Assembly (NCBI GenBank): GCA_002410325.1
Contig: DHRK01000004.1
Location: 87,009 to 125,989, forward strand
Source: Syntrophomonas sp. UBA5314
GTDB lineage: Bacteria > Bacillota > Syntrophomonadia > Syntrophomonadales > Syntrophomonadaceae
Length of the DNA stretch: 38,981 bases
Reading direction: 5' to 3'
In this document: one piece after another, positions 15,532 through 23,828 of the stretch
How the letters are laid out: every line of letters begins with the position of its first letter
Numbering within the stretch: the first letter of the stretch is position 1
Notes under the pieces: generated by a model
What the model saw: only the letters and a program-made list of their open reading frames with translations
The model's database searches: none
What the model was told of the DNA's origin: nothing
Program-made: the position numbers and the translations under genes

Positions 15532-15774
15532 CTAGTTCCAGGACGGGTACATGCCTTGCGTACAAATATAGTAACGAATATTGCCATTCGCCGCTGCCTG
15601 TAGATTAGGGACGCCAAAGGTAGTGCTGCCATTGCCCCCAAATCTCGTCCCCAACAAACTATACAGGGCTTGATATGTCATTATGCTCAGCATAGAGCCG
15701 TCACAAAGCGCCCAATTTTGTGGAGCAAAACCATATGGATACAGCTGAATAGTCCCGATAAAGTAATCCACCAT
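15532..15774 (-). CDS. Short tail-collar domain protein (paralogue 3, first in operon)
   Basis: 80 residues: GTIQLYPYGFAPQNWALCDG, then SLLGTRFGGNGSTTFGVPNL, ending YYICTQGMYPSWN. The RBS GAGGGTGGTGA precedes ATG. It is the promoter-proximal gene of the collar-collar-collar-discoidin cluster. All three copies keep the WxLC(D/N) turn and the FGG(D/N)G loop but are only moderately similar in sequence, so the triplication is old and each is probably maintained for a distinct position or partner. Confidence 0.85.
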   Translation of the reverse strand: MVDYFIGTIQLYPYGFAPQNWALCDGSMLSIMTYQALYSLLGTRFGGNGSTTFGVPNLQAAANGNIRYYICTQGMYPSWN

Positions 15775-16115
15775 CTATATATCACCACCCTCTATACATT
15801 TTATGGCTGACCAACCGCGCTGAATGATTTCTTATATTGTCATAATTAACTATTATTTTCAGCCTTTAGTCATAAATTGTAAATAAAATATTTATTATAT
15901 ATGATGTCATAATTTTACAAAATGCAACAAATAATTTTGGGAATAAACGCCAATATCTTTGGCAGCAGTGCACTCAGGGGTTGTTTGATGAATTGTACGG
16001 CAGGTGAAACTTGGAGGTAAAATTGAGATGTCTTTACCGGAGCTTGGACTTTGTAGCTAAACACGAAAAAGGGATTTAAAGAAGCACAGATCTTGTACAA
16101 GTAAAAAGTGCCACG
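15775..16115. promoter_or_regulatory. AT-rich control region of the collar operon
   Basis: About 340 bases without a gene. The heptamer GTCATAA occurs three times in direct orientation (15839-15845, 15869-15875, 15906-15912) in a strongly AT-rich tract. On the minus strand there are TATAAT-like boxes nearby (around 15892-15902). The repeats are candidate operator half-sites for the collar operon; this is inference. A short minus frame at 15915-16100 has no RBS and is not accepted. Confidence 0.35.
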
Positions 16116-16142
16116 GCGGCCGGTAATACACTTCCCGGCCGC
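16102..16142 (-). terminator. Terminator of prsA
   Basis: GC-rich inverted repeat GCGGCCGG / CCGGCCGC (16116-16142) followed on the minus strand, after a short CGTGGCAC spacer, by TTTTT (16103-16107). It lies about 50 bases past the prsA stop. Confidence 0.6.
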
Positions 16143-16192
16143 TATTTCTGTTTAAGGGAGGAAATTCGGCTGCCCAGGACATATGAATGAAA

Positions 16193-17080
16193 TCATTTAT
16201 TGGCCAGGAAATTTTCGATCTTATACTGCTGGTACATTTCCTCAATCCAGGCGTTGTATTCCGCTTCTACTTGCTGCTCGAATACGGCTTCAAAGATCTG
16301 AGGCTTGCTTTGCTCAAAATTAGCTTCCTGGGCTTCTTTTATTTCTTCCGCCTTGATAAGGTGATACCCGAATTCGGTTTTGACCGGATCGCTTATTTGA
16401 CCAACCTTCAAGGAAAAGGCCGCCTCATCAAATTCCTCGACCATCTCCCCCTTGCGAATGAAGCCCAGCACCCCGCCACTGTCTCTGGTTGCGGTATCGG
16501 TCGAGTTTTCTTGGGCCAGTTTTGCAAAGTCTTCGCCACTGGCAAGCCGGTTTTTAATCTCAGTGGCCTTTTCCTGCGTATCCACCAGGATGTGGCTGAC
16601 TTTTACCTGCTTCTCCTGGGCAAACGAAGCCTTGTTCTCTTCGAAGTAAGCCTTCAAATCGTCGTCACTAATGGCAATGCGCGGTTCCATCAGTTTTCTT
16701 ATTTTCAGGGAAAGGGCTATGTCTTTTTTTACATCATCCAGTGTAAAACCGCTGCTGGTCAGTGCTTGAAAAAAAACATCCTGCCCACCGTAGCTTTCAT
16801 AGTACCCATTCAGTTCGGTTTGAATCTCCTGATCGGATACTGCTATATTCTGTTTTTTAGCTTCGAGATCCACGATCTTTTCCGCGATCAAAGAGTCCAG
16901 GGCCTGGCTGCCGCTCTGCTTAACCATGAGATTATACAATTCCGTTTTAGTGATCTTCTGGCCATTTACACTGGCTACCACTTCCGATTGGCCTTTTACG
17001 TAAAAGATGGCGCCAACGGCCAGGACCATAGCCAGAATGGCCAGGAGAATAAATATATTGCTTTTCTTTTTCAAATTCAT
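16193..17080 (-). CDS. prsA: PrsA/SurA-type peptidyl-prolyl isomerase (parvulin foldase)
   Basis: 295 residues. An N-terminal membrane anchor (KKKSNIFILLAILAMVLAVGAIFYV) has no lipobox Cys, unlike classical PrsA. It is followed by a SurA_N-like helical chaperone region (VNGQKITKTELYNLMVKQ ...) and a parvulin domain (about 165-255: VKVSHILVDTQEKA, SGEDFAKLAQENSTD, GGVLGFIRKGEMVEEF, FGYHLIK). It should help exported proteins fold outside the membrane. The start is ATG 17080 after GAGGGGTG; the TTG at 17107 has no RBS. The gene is alone, with a terminator downstream. Together with HtrA and SecDF it forms the export and quality-control set of this window. Confidence 0.9.
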   Translation of the reverse strand: MNLKKKSNIFILLAILAMVLAVGAIFYVKGQSEVVASVNGQKITKTELYNLMVKQSGSQALDSLIAEKIVDLEAKKQNIAVSDQEIQTELNGYYESYGGQDVFFQALTSSGFTLDDVKKDIALSLKIRKLMEPRIAISDDDLKAYFEENKASFAQEKQVKVSHILVDTQEKATEIKNRLASGEDFAKLAQENSTDTATRDSGGVLGFIRKGEMVEEFDEAAFSLKVGQISDPVKTEFGYHLIKAEEIKEAQEANFEQSKPQIFEAVFEQQVEAEYNAWIEEMYQQYKIENFLANK

Positions 17081-17107
17081 TGATTGGATGCACCCCTCTA
17101 TATTCAA

Positions 17108-17419
17108 AGTGGCTCAGTCATTCCCTCTAAAGGAAGTCCTGCCTATATTCATCGCCTATCACCGGCCTTTTCATACCTCGCCGGAGCATGCCACTGTTAT
17201 TTTACATCTTTTTACTGAAAATGGGCTTAAAATATTTCTGTCAGGCGGCAAATGGGCAGGATGCATAGGGAAGCAAACTGACAATAGGAAATGAGATAGA
17301 CCGTCAACAGAGGGGAATGTATAAAACGGCAAAGGAGCGTTCCAATAGGGAAACTTATCGAACCATAACCCAAACCGATACGGAAAAACAAGAGAGAAGC
17401 ATTGTACCATAAAGGATAG
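17108..17419. other. Gene-free stretch upstream of prsA
   Basis: Holds the prsA promoter region (minus strand) and leads into the recombinase remnant. Short open frames here lack ribosome binding sites. No conserved operator was recognised. Confidence 0.35.
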
Positions 17420-17593
17420 CGCCTCTTATCGAGCCGCCCGACCTTTGCCCGGATGATGGAGGACGTGAAGGCTGGGAAGGTTGCCACGCTCATAGTCAAG
17501 GACATGGGCCGCTTCGGACGCGACTACCTGAAAGTGGAGAGCATAATAAGGGGTTCCTTTTTCCCGGGCTCATCCGTAGCCATCAAGGCCTAA
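17420..17593 (+). pseudogene. Serine site-specific recombinase fragment
   Basis: The plus frame reads RPTFARMMEDVKAGKVATL, then IVKDMGRFGRDYLKV, a clear match to the resolvase catalytic-domain block RP.F..M..DV.AGK...IVKD.SR.GRDYLKV of large serine recombinases. After that the similarity decays (FFP.SSVA) and the frame ends at 17591. The N-terminal catalytic Ser region and everything after the catalytic domain are missing, and a stop sits at 17417. It overlaps the last bases of the convergent gene at 17583. It is a footprint of a lost mobile element. Confidence 0.75.
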
Positions 17594-18404
17594 CTTCCTT
17601 CTGTCCTTTACCCTTCGTTCCCAGGTCCCGGCTCAGCAGGGCAACCGCCTTACCGGCTGATTTCAGGAAGCTGTCCAGTTCTTCGGCCCCGGTCATAAAC
17701 GGGATTTTTACTTGAAAATCGAGCTGGGTAAGTATGGCCGGGTCGTTTCCGGCCAGCTTGAGAGCCTCACCCTTTCCGACCATAAGCGTTTCCCAATCGG
17801 TAGAAATGGCGCAGCTTCCACCGAATACCGACGGCAGAGCCTTGAGCGCCTCTTTGGTGTCTTCGTCGAGGCGTTCAAACTGCCGCATGGCTTTCTCGTC
17901 ATTCTGGGATTTGGCCCGGCCTACAAAAAAACCGGGTTCCGGGTTTTTCCAGCTGTACATAGACCGTATCGCGGCGGTGCGCTCAGCCGGCAAAACAGCG
18001 CAATGAAAAGCGATGTTTTCGGTCCCGGGTATTTTGAAGCGGGCCATAATGGCCATCTTGCTGAATACGCCGGGGATATTGGCCCAATCATTTTCAGTGA
18101 TCATGCCGTACTTGAAACATATCGGGCAGCCGTCGAAAGTCCCTATTGCATACAGCAGCTTTTTGTCTGTATAAAGGTACTCCATGTCCAAATGGGACAG
18201 GGTGGCCCGCATGCCCTGCTCAAGCTTCCTGGTCAAATCGGTGCCGTGATCCAGGGCCTTCTTTAAGAAAAAGGCCATTAACAGTAGAACCGGCGAGACA
18301 TAAAGCAAAGAATTTATAGCGGTCTTCGGTTCAACATACCAGAGAACCGCAAAAACTAATAAGACAACTGATACAGTGACGATAATCATCCTACGGAAAG
18401 TCAT
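17583..18404 (-). CDS. Membrane-anchored protein of unknown function
   Basis: 273 residues with two N-terminal TM helices (MIIVTVSVVLLVFAVLWYV and TAINSLLYVSPVLLLMAFFL) and a cytosolic domain of about 215 residues. The visible pattern is LDMEYLYTDKKLLYAIGTFDGCPICFKYGM, then alternating strands and helices; no enzyme motif was seen. The RBS AAGGAGAAAG lies ten or so bases before ATG. I do not recognise the family. Its 3' end runs into the serine-recombinase remnant, so the original downstream context has been lost. Confidence 0.7.
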   Translation of the reverse strand: MTFRRMIIVTVSVVLLVFAVLWYVEPKTAINSLLYVSPVLLLMAFFLKKALDHGTDLTRKLEQGMRATLSHLDMEYLYTDKKLLYAIGTFDGCPICFKYGMITENDWANIPGVFSKMAIMARFKIPGTENIAFHCAVLPAERTAAIRSMYSWKNPEPGFFVGRAKSQNDEKAMRQFERLDEDTKEALKALPSVFGGSCAISTDWETLMVGKGEALKLAGNDPAILTQLDFQVKIPFMTGAEELDSFLKSAGKAVALLSRDLGTKGKGQKEVRP

Positions 18405-18589
18405 TCCTTATCTTTCTCCTTTACGCTCTGTTGCGAACCGGATCTGCTCCAGGCAGCCCCCATCGCACCAACCGGGCTAGAATTCCGAAATTTTTGTGCT
18501 GCCTGAATTATAGCACGATTATTGCGCCGGTTTTACCGTTTCATATATTCCCTATAGCGGAGTTTCTCAATAAACAGGACACGTTTAAG

Positions 18590-18618
18590 GTGACGCGCCG
18601 GCCCGGCAGCAGTATAAT
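18590..18618 (+). promoter_or_regulatory. Housekeeping-type promoter
   Basis: GTGACG, a 17-bp spacer and TATAAT, about 45 bases before the next plus-strand ATG. Good SigA-like geometry with a moderate -35. Confidence 0.55.
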
Positions 18619-18662
18619 AGCTACATGCAGTAAAAAATATACTGAAACAGGAGGCAACTGAC

Positions 18663-19076
18663 ATGCAGGCAAAAGCGGGCCAAAAACAGATCGGGCTTGG
18701 TCTGCTCATTTGCGCCTTGTTTTTAGCATACGGTATAAACATTCTGGGCACTGGCAACCTGGTTTTTTCAGATTTGCAGGCCGGGAACGGCTCTTCCGCC
18801 AGCTCCGGGACAAAGCAATCGTCAATGAACGGCGGAAACGGTCTCTGGCATTTTAATTATCAAGCCATCACCAATATTTCCAGCGAGCTTTTCCTTTCTT
18901 CACCGAAAACCTCCTCCTGGCTGCTTGCTAAAACCTTTTTTAACTTTTTAAGCTCATTGATCGCCAGTCTGATAATCTGTCTCATCGTTTCGTCCCGGCT
19001 GGCCGGCAGCCTGTGCTCCCAGTTCAGTTCCATCGGGATAACCGTATTTCTCCACAAAAAAGACGGCATGAAATGA
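18663..19076 (+). CDS. Small membrane protein upstream of secDF
   Basis: 137 residues. One TM near the N-terminus (IGLGLLICALFLAYGINILG), a Ser/Gly-rich linker, and a second hydrophobic segment (LLAKTFFNFLSSLIASLIICLIVSSRL). The RBS CAGGAGG is seven bases before ATG, and a promoter with a perfect TATAAT precedes it, so I accept the gene. Function unknown. It lies 144 bases before secD on the same strand and could be cotranscribed, but a separate secD promoter is possible. Confidence 0.6.
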   Translation: MQAKAGQKQIGLGLLICALFLAYGINILGTGNLVFSDLQAGNGSSASSGTKQSSMNGGNGLWHFNYQAITNISSELFLSSPKTSSWLLAKTFFNFLSSLIASLIICLIVSSRLAGSLCSQFSSIGITVFLHKKDGMK

Positions 19077-19220
19077 CCCCTGAGCCTTGGGGGGCGGGGG
19101 TCAGCCAATATCCCACAACGGTTGATCGCGTCCAAATTGGGCCTATCAATGGCATTTCATTCGTCTGTGCCGCAGCTAGTATAACGCGTGCATGACGGCG
19201 CATAATTGGAGGAACGATTG

Positions 19221-20480
19221 ATGAATTCTAAATACACTTTTTTTATAACCGTTGTAATAACGGCGGCTCTATTTTGCATTGCTTTGTTCGGGCTTAAAAT
19301 TGGGAACTTCGAGATAAAAGGCGCCGACCAGATGCGCTACGGAATAGATATCCGGGGCGGCGTGGAAGCCACCTATGAGCCCCGGGATCTGGGGCGGGCT
19401 CCGACTGAAAATGAACTTGAGGCCACCCGGGCCATTATTGAAACCCGCCTGGACGCCAAGAACATCACCGACCGGGATGTAACCGTGGATAAGGTCAATG
19501 GAAAAGTAATCGTCCGTTTCCCCTGGAAATCGGATGAAGCGAATTTCGACCCGCAAAAAGCGGTTGCCGAACTGGGTGAGACGGCCCGGCTAACCTTTCG
19601 GGATCCCGATGGCAATATAGTCCTGGAAGGCACCGATGTGGCCAAGTGTTCCGCTCAACTGAGCCCTGCCGATTCCCAGCCGGTTGTGGAGCTCAAATTA
19701 TCAACTGAAGGCGCTAAGAAGTTCTCAGAGGCTACCGGCCGGCTGATCGGGCAAAATATCGATATTTACATGGACGAGACCCTCGTTTCTACAGCAGTCG
19801 TCGCCAGCCAGATTACAGGCGGCAATGCCGAGATTACCCACCTGGAAAGCGCCCAGGCCGCAGCATCGCTGGCCAGCCAAATCAATTCCGGAGCTTTGCC
19901 TTATTCGCTGGTGGTTAAAAACTGCAACATTATAAGCCCCACTCTGGGCAGCAGCGCCCTGGCGGTGATGATTATGGCCGGCAAGGTAGCCTTTGCCCTG
20001 GTCTGCCTGTTTATGCTCCTGTATTACCGCCTCCCCGGACTGGTCGCCTGCATTGCTTTGCTTCTTCAGATAACCGGCCAGCTGCTGGCCCTGTCGGTGC
20101 CGCAGTTTACCCTTACCCTGCCCGGTATTGCCGGCCTGGTTTTGTCGGTCGGGATGGGCGTTGATGCCAATATCATAGTTTCCGAACGGCTCAAGGAAGA
20201 GCTCAATGAAGGCAAAACCCTGCTGCGAGCTGTCGAAACCGGCTTTACAAGGGCCTTTTCAGCCGTTTTTGACGGCAATATTACAGTGGTCATCGCCGCC
20301 GTAATGTTGATTATATTCGGGTCGGGCGCCCTGCTGTCATTCGGCTATACCCTTTTGTGCGGCGTGGTCATGAACTTTATCGCCGGGGTTACGGCATCCC
20401 GCCTTATGATCCGCTCCCTCGGCAATTTTGAGGCATTGCGTCTTCCGCAGTATTTCGGGGCAAGGAGGGTAGTAAGATGA
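19221..20480 (+). CDS. secD: Protein translocase subunit SecD
   Basis: 419 residues. TM1, then the conserved MRYGIDIRGGVEATYEP, a P1 extracytoplasmic domain (about 35-250), and the five-TM RND-like bundle with LVLSVGMGVDANIIVSERLKEEL and FDGNITVVIAAVMLIIFGSG. The conserved Asp of the VGMGVDAN motif, linked to proton use, is present. SecDF pulls secreted chains out of SecYEG using the proton motive force. The start is ATG 19221 after TTGGAGGAACG; an upstream in-frame start at 19206 lies in the SD. secF overlaps its end by four bases (ATGA), so the two are translationally coupled. Confidence 0.95.
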   Translation: MNSKYTFFITVVITAALFCIALFGLKIGNFEIKGADQMRYGIDIRGGVEATYEPRDLGRAPTENELEATRAIIETRLDAKNITDRDVTVDKVNGKVIVRFPWKSDEANFDPQKAVAELGETARLTFRDPDGNIVLEGTDVAKCSAQLSPADSQPVVELKLSTEGAKKFSEATGRLIGQNIDIYMDETLVSTAVVASQITGGNAEITHLESAQAAASLASQINSGALPYSLVVKNCNIISPTLGSSALAVMIMAGKVAFALVCLFMLLYYRLPGLVACIALLLQITGQLLALSVPQFTLTLPGIAGLVLSVGMGVDANIIVSERLKEELNEGKTLLRAVETGFTRAFSAVFDGNITVVIAAVMLIIFGSGALLSFGYTLLCGVVMNFIAGVTASRLMIRSLGNFEALRLPQYFGARRVVR

Positions 20481-21409
20481 TCAGCTTCTATAAGCACCGG
20501 TATATCTATTTTACTATTTCCATCTGCCTTATTTTATTGGGAGTTGCGGCAGCCTTTATTAACGGCATCCAACTCGACATCCAGTTTAAAGGCGGCTCTA
20601 TCCTAAAATACACCTATTCATCCACTATTGATGCCGAACAAGCCGGTCAGGTGGTTGAGAAAGCGATTGGCAAACCAAGCAACTGCCACCTGCAGTCCAA
20701 TATGGCCAATGATAGTAAAACCCTGGTGGTCAGCTTGGCCGGCAACGAAGCGCTTACCGCTCAGGAACAGGCGGCTGTTACGGAAGCGTTGACCCGGGCC
20801 TACCCCGATGCAGGGCTGGCCCTGTCCGAATCGCTGACCGTTGAACCGTTTATCGGCAAACGCTTTTTTACGGACGGCATGATCGCCATCGGGCTTTCAT
20901 TTCTGCTCATTCTCGTATATGTGGGCTGGCGGTTCAGGAACATCGGAGGGGTTTCGGCGGGGGCCATGGCCATCGTCGCCCTGCTTCATGACGCTCTTAT
21001 CGTCACGGCGGTTTTCATCATCTTTAAAATCCCTCTCAATGACTTGTTTATTGCCGCCATACTGACCATTGTCGGTTTTTCCATCAATGATACGATAGTT
21101 ATCTATGACCGCATCCGGGAAAACGAGCGCCTTTTGGCCAGGCAAACACCGGCCGACGAGCTGGTCGACCTCAGTATCAACCAATCCATGATGCGTTCCG
21201 TCAATACTAATCTGGCCGTCTTTGTGAGTATTACCGTGATATATGTTTTTGCCCAGGTTTATGATATAAGCTCTATCCGGGGATTCGCCCTGCCCATGAT
21301 GTTTGGAACGATTTCCGGCTGCTACTCGACGATATGTATTGCCGGACCGCTATGGACCATGTGGCAAAATCAAAAAAATAAAAAGAGCGCCAAACCTGGC
21401 GGAGCATAG
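20477..21409 (+). CDS. secF: Protein translocase subunit SecF
   Basis: 310 residues. TM1, the LDIQFKGGSILKYTY motif, a short P domain, then five TMs with VGFSINDTIVIYDRIRENE, the SecF counterpart of the SecD signature, and RSVNTNLAVFVSITVIYVF. The RBS AAGGAGGG lies inside the end of secD and the start overlaps its stop. Partner of SecD in one complex at the membrane. Clostridial in style: separate secD and secF instead of the fused form of Bacillus. Confidence 0.95.
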   Translation: MISFYKHRYIYFTISICLILLGVAAAFINGIQLDIQFKGGSILKYTYSSTIDAEQAGQVVEKAIGKPSNCHLQSNMANDSKTLVVSLAGNEALTAQEQAAVTEALTRAYPDAGLALSESLTVEPFIGKRFFTDGMIAIGLSFLLILVYVGWRFRNIGGVSAGAMAIVALLHDALIVTAVFIIFKIPLNDLFIAAILTIVGFSINDTIVIYDRIRENERLLARQTPADELVDLSINQSMMRSVNTNLAVFVSITVIYVFAQVYDISSIRGFALPMMFGTISGCYSTICIAGPLWTMWQNQKNKKSAKPGGA

Positions 21410-21441
21410 ATAAAGCCGGCCATCGGACAATTATGAAATTA

Positions 21442-21500
21442 ATGGCTCCCCTCAAACCGACAGGGTGAATAAACCTGCCGGAAAGGGGAGCCATCTTTTT
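21442..21500. terminator. Terminator between secF and receiver gene
   Basis: Perfect 11-bp arms ATGGCTCCCCT and AGGGGAGCCAT around a 31-base internal region, followed by CTTTTT. It ends secF transcription and, being symmetrical, may also serve the convergent gene. Confidence 0.8.
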
Positions 21501-21506
21501 CCGAAA

Positions 21507-21908
21507 CTAGTTCAAACCGGGAGACCAATATATATGATTGTAGTAAACGCTGTGCATCGCTTCCAGCAGCTCCTGGGGAGAACAGTTTTTGGGCAAAAAA
21601 CCGCTGACTCCCTGCGAAAAGGCGGGAACATAGTCTTCCGGATCAAGTTCGGCCATCACCACTACTTTTATGGCTTCCTTCTTTAAATATCCTATTAAAT
21701 CAATAGTAGAAATATCAGACAGGTCCAGATCGATTAAAACAATATCTGATTTGCTTTCCTTCACTCTTTTCATGCAGTCATCGCTATTAAAAACCGTATC
21801 GACAATATATCGTTGATCGCTTGTTAATACTGACCTGATGCCTTGAGCAACTATGGGATGCAAGTTTACGGTAAGGACCTTGATAGGCTTTTTAATTGTT
21901 TTGCACAT
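21507..21908 (-). CDS. Stand-alone, degenerate response-regulator receiver
   Basis: 133 residues with the fold of a NarL-family receiver: VLTVNLHPIVAQGI at the place of VLIVDDHPLVREGL, DIVLIDLDLSD (phospho-acceptor Asp retained), and GFLPKNCSPQELLEAM (conserved Lys retained). The paired acidic residues that bind Mg2+ are replaced by Asn-Leu, and the usual Thr/Ser is Met-Ala (VVVMAE). There is no LuxR-type DNA-binding domain. Inference: a phosphorylation-independent pseudo-receiver or a truncated regulator that works through protein contacts. The start is ATG 21908 after GGGAG; the GTG at 21923 is less likely. No kinase is adjacent. Confidence 0.75.
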   Translation of the reverse strand: MCKTIKKPIKVLTVNLHPIVAQGIRSVLTSDQRYIVDTVFNSDDCMKRVKESKSDIVLIDLDLSDISTIDLIGYLKKEAIKVVVMAELDPEDYVPAFSQGVSGFLPKNCSPQELLEAMHSVYYNHIYWSPGLN

Positions 21909-22146
21909 CAATTTATCTCCCACACAACCTGGTTATAAATGGTATCCTGTTTAATTCTCCCCTGCCGGGTACGATCCCTTTGCATTTACCTCAATTGTTG
22001 CGATATGGGCACGAAATATGTAAAATGCGCCGCGAACGGTTGCATATGCTGCTTGTTCGCGCCGGTGTTCGCTCAGCTGCCGGCTGAAGATTATTCATGA
22101 TGCGAAAAAGACTTTTAAAGGGTAAATAAAGCGGCGGAGAAAAGTT

Positions 22147-23697
22147 CTACCTGGCAAGCGCATTCCTGAGATAATACGGGTCTTGCAATCCTTGTTTAAA
22201 GGCTTCTTTTGAACCGGGGGTGGAATCGATGGGATAGAGCCACTGGTCCACGGCCAGGTCGAACCAGACCGCTATGCGGATATTGGGATAGTTTTTCAGG
22301 GAGCTCAGGCATTCATTGATCCAGGCCTTCTTATCTCCCCCGGTTTCGTTGCAGGCGAACTCGGTGATCATAAAGGGCTTGCCCGGATATTTCAACAGGT
22401 ACTCGTTATATAAAGAGCGGTATATGTAGTTGAAGCTCCGCCAGCTGTCATTGGGATAGCTGGTCCCGCCGTTGTAGCCGGTCAAACCCACCCAGTCCAC
22501 GAATTCCGAACCGGGGTAATAGAGCTCCGGGCTGTTCCATCTGAAATCGGGATAGGAGCGATCGTGCGGGTTCCACACGAAAATGACATTGTCGGCTCCT
22601 TCCTGTTGGGCGATGCGGTATATATGCCGGTAGGCTTCTATGTACAGGTCCGCGTCCTTGGAATAGAACCAGTCGCACCAGAGGGTATAGTTTCCATTCA
22701 TTTCATTGCCGAAGCGCAAAAATACCGGTTCCCCAATAGCTTTCATGCGCCTGACGCAGTCCCTGAGGTAGGCGTCGTAGTCCCCATTGACAATGCCGGG
22801 GATGAGTACGCTGTTCTGATCCAGCTCGGGATTCATTTTGGGATGCCAGGTGAGCATCACAATCCGGCCTTCGGAATAGGCCCGGTCCACAAGCTCCTGG
22901 GGGAACTCCTGCCAGAAGTCCATATAGGTCATCAAGAATTGAAACTTATAGTCCAGCGACTCCTCATATTTTATAAAGGGGCCGCTCCCCTCGGGGAGAA
23001 AATAGGTCTGGTTGAAGATACCGAACAGCAAGCGGTCAGCCGGTATGGTAAGGTTCATGGTTTGGCCGGCAAGACGAATATCCCCGGGGGCGGCTGGCGG
23101 GGCTTGCTTGGCTTCGGGTTTGACCGCGGGCCGGGGCTGGAAGCTCCGGACTATGCTATCCATCGCGGCACCGGACAGCCACAGGTGCTCGGCGTCGGTT
23201 TTTAAAACCAAAGTGTATACCGTTCCGGGGTAAATAAGGTCGACTTCCCGGTAGAGGTTGAGATCATTGGCGCGGGCGCTGATCTTAGGCCTCTGCCAGG
23301 TGATCTGGCAGGCTTCTTGATCGTTGACTGGCTCCTGGCTCCGGGCTAGGATTTCTATGCCCTGTTCCTGCCCGGTAATATGCAGGTTGCTGTATTTCAG
23401 ATACTCGTCGGCGGATATGTTTTTCAGGGGCTGGGCGAAGATATCAATAACCCCCCGGCGGTCATTGGCGGTAAGCCTTACCAGCGTACCGGCCCGGCTG
23501 GCATCAAGCTGCCATTTGTCGGGCACTTCTATCTGGTAGCCGTCGATTGCATTGGCGTAGACCTGCGACGGCGGCAAAGGATTGGCTTCGGTGCTTGGCG
23601 GCGGGGCCGCGGCGGTCCGGCTCTTCCAGCAGCCGACCTCATTGACGCTTAGCGTCAAATACAAAACCAGGGTAAAAAGCGCGAGTATTCGTTTCAT
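22147..23697 (-). CDS. GH26-like glycoside hydrolase, probable lipoprotein
   Basis: 516 residues. The export signal ends NEVGC with Cys23, a weak lipobox; then a proline-rich linker, a PsbP-like domain (about 45-190: GYQIEVPDKWQLD...), and a C-terminal TIM barrel (about 215-510). The barrel has RFGNEMNG with the likely acid/base Glu332 and FMITEFACN with the likely nucleophile Glu446, plus WHP and VDWVGLTGYN, the layout of family 26 beta-mannanases and related glucanases. It should cleave a beta-linked polysaccharide outside the cell. The RBS GAGGGGA precedes ATG. No carbohydrate transporter or regulator lies beside it, so the substrate is open; a self-glycan is as likely as plant mannan. Confidence 0.82.
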   Translation of the reverse strand: MKRILALFTLVLYLTLSVNEVGCWKSRTAAAPPPSTEANPLPPSQVYANAIDGYQIEVPDKWQLDASRAGTLVRLTANDRRGVIDIFAQPLKNISADEYLKYSNLHITGQEQGIEILARSQEPVNDQEACQITWQRPKISARANDLNLYREVDLIYPGTVYTLVLKTDAEHLWLSGAAMDSIVRSFQPRPAVKPEAKQAPPAAPGDIRLAGQTMNLTIPADRLLFGIFNQTYFLPEGSGPFIKYEESLDYKFQFLMTYMDFWQEFPQELVDRAYSEGRIVMLTWHPKMNPELDQNSVLIPGIVNGDYDAYLRDCVRRMKAIGEPVFLRFGNEMNGNYTLWCDWFYSKDADLYIEAYRHIYRIAQQEGADNVIFVWNPHDRSYPDFRWNSPELYYPGSEFVDWVGLTGYNGGTSYPNDSWRSFNYIYRSLYNEYLLKYPGKPFMITEFACNETGGDKKAWINECLSSLKNYPNIRIAVWFDLAVDQWLYPIDSTPGSKEAFKQGLQDPYYLRNALAR

Positions 23698-23828
23698 GAT
23701 TTAGTAAAGTCCCCTCTATAAATGGTTCAATTTACTTATACAATATCTGTATTTTACCTTTTAAAAGTTAAAATAGACAGCAAATATAAGAGGGGCGTCG
23801 ATACCAATCACATCATGAATCTCCTGTT

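Noticed and set aside
13916..15774. A prophage or contractile injection island
   Set aside because: Only collar-type small genes are present; there is no capsid, terminase, sheath, tube, baseplate, integrase or lysis gene in the window.
16187..17083. 298-codon plus-strand open frame opposite prsA
   Set aside because: It mirrors the prsA frame in low-stop codon context, has no RBS, and its protein is Phe/Leu-rich without family features; prsA on the other strand is unambiguous.
17712..18266. 184-codon plus-strand open frame opposite the 273-residue membrane protein
   Set aside because: No RBS and no recognisable protein character; the minus gene has TM helices and a strong SD.
18431..18661. 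76-codon plus frame before the small membrane gene
   Set aside because: It spans a SigA-like promoter and ends at the true RBS; no RBS of its own.
22564..23205. 213-codon plus-strand open frame inside the GH26-like gene
   Set aside because: Antisense shadow with no RBS; the GH26-like protein on the minus strand has signal peptide and both catalytic motifs.
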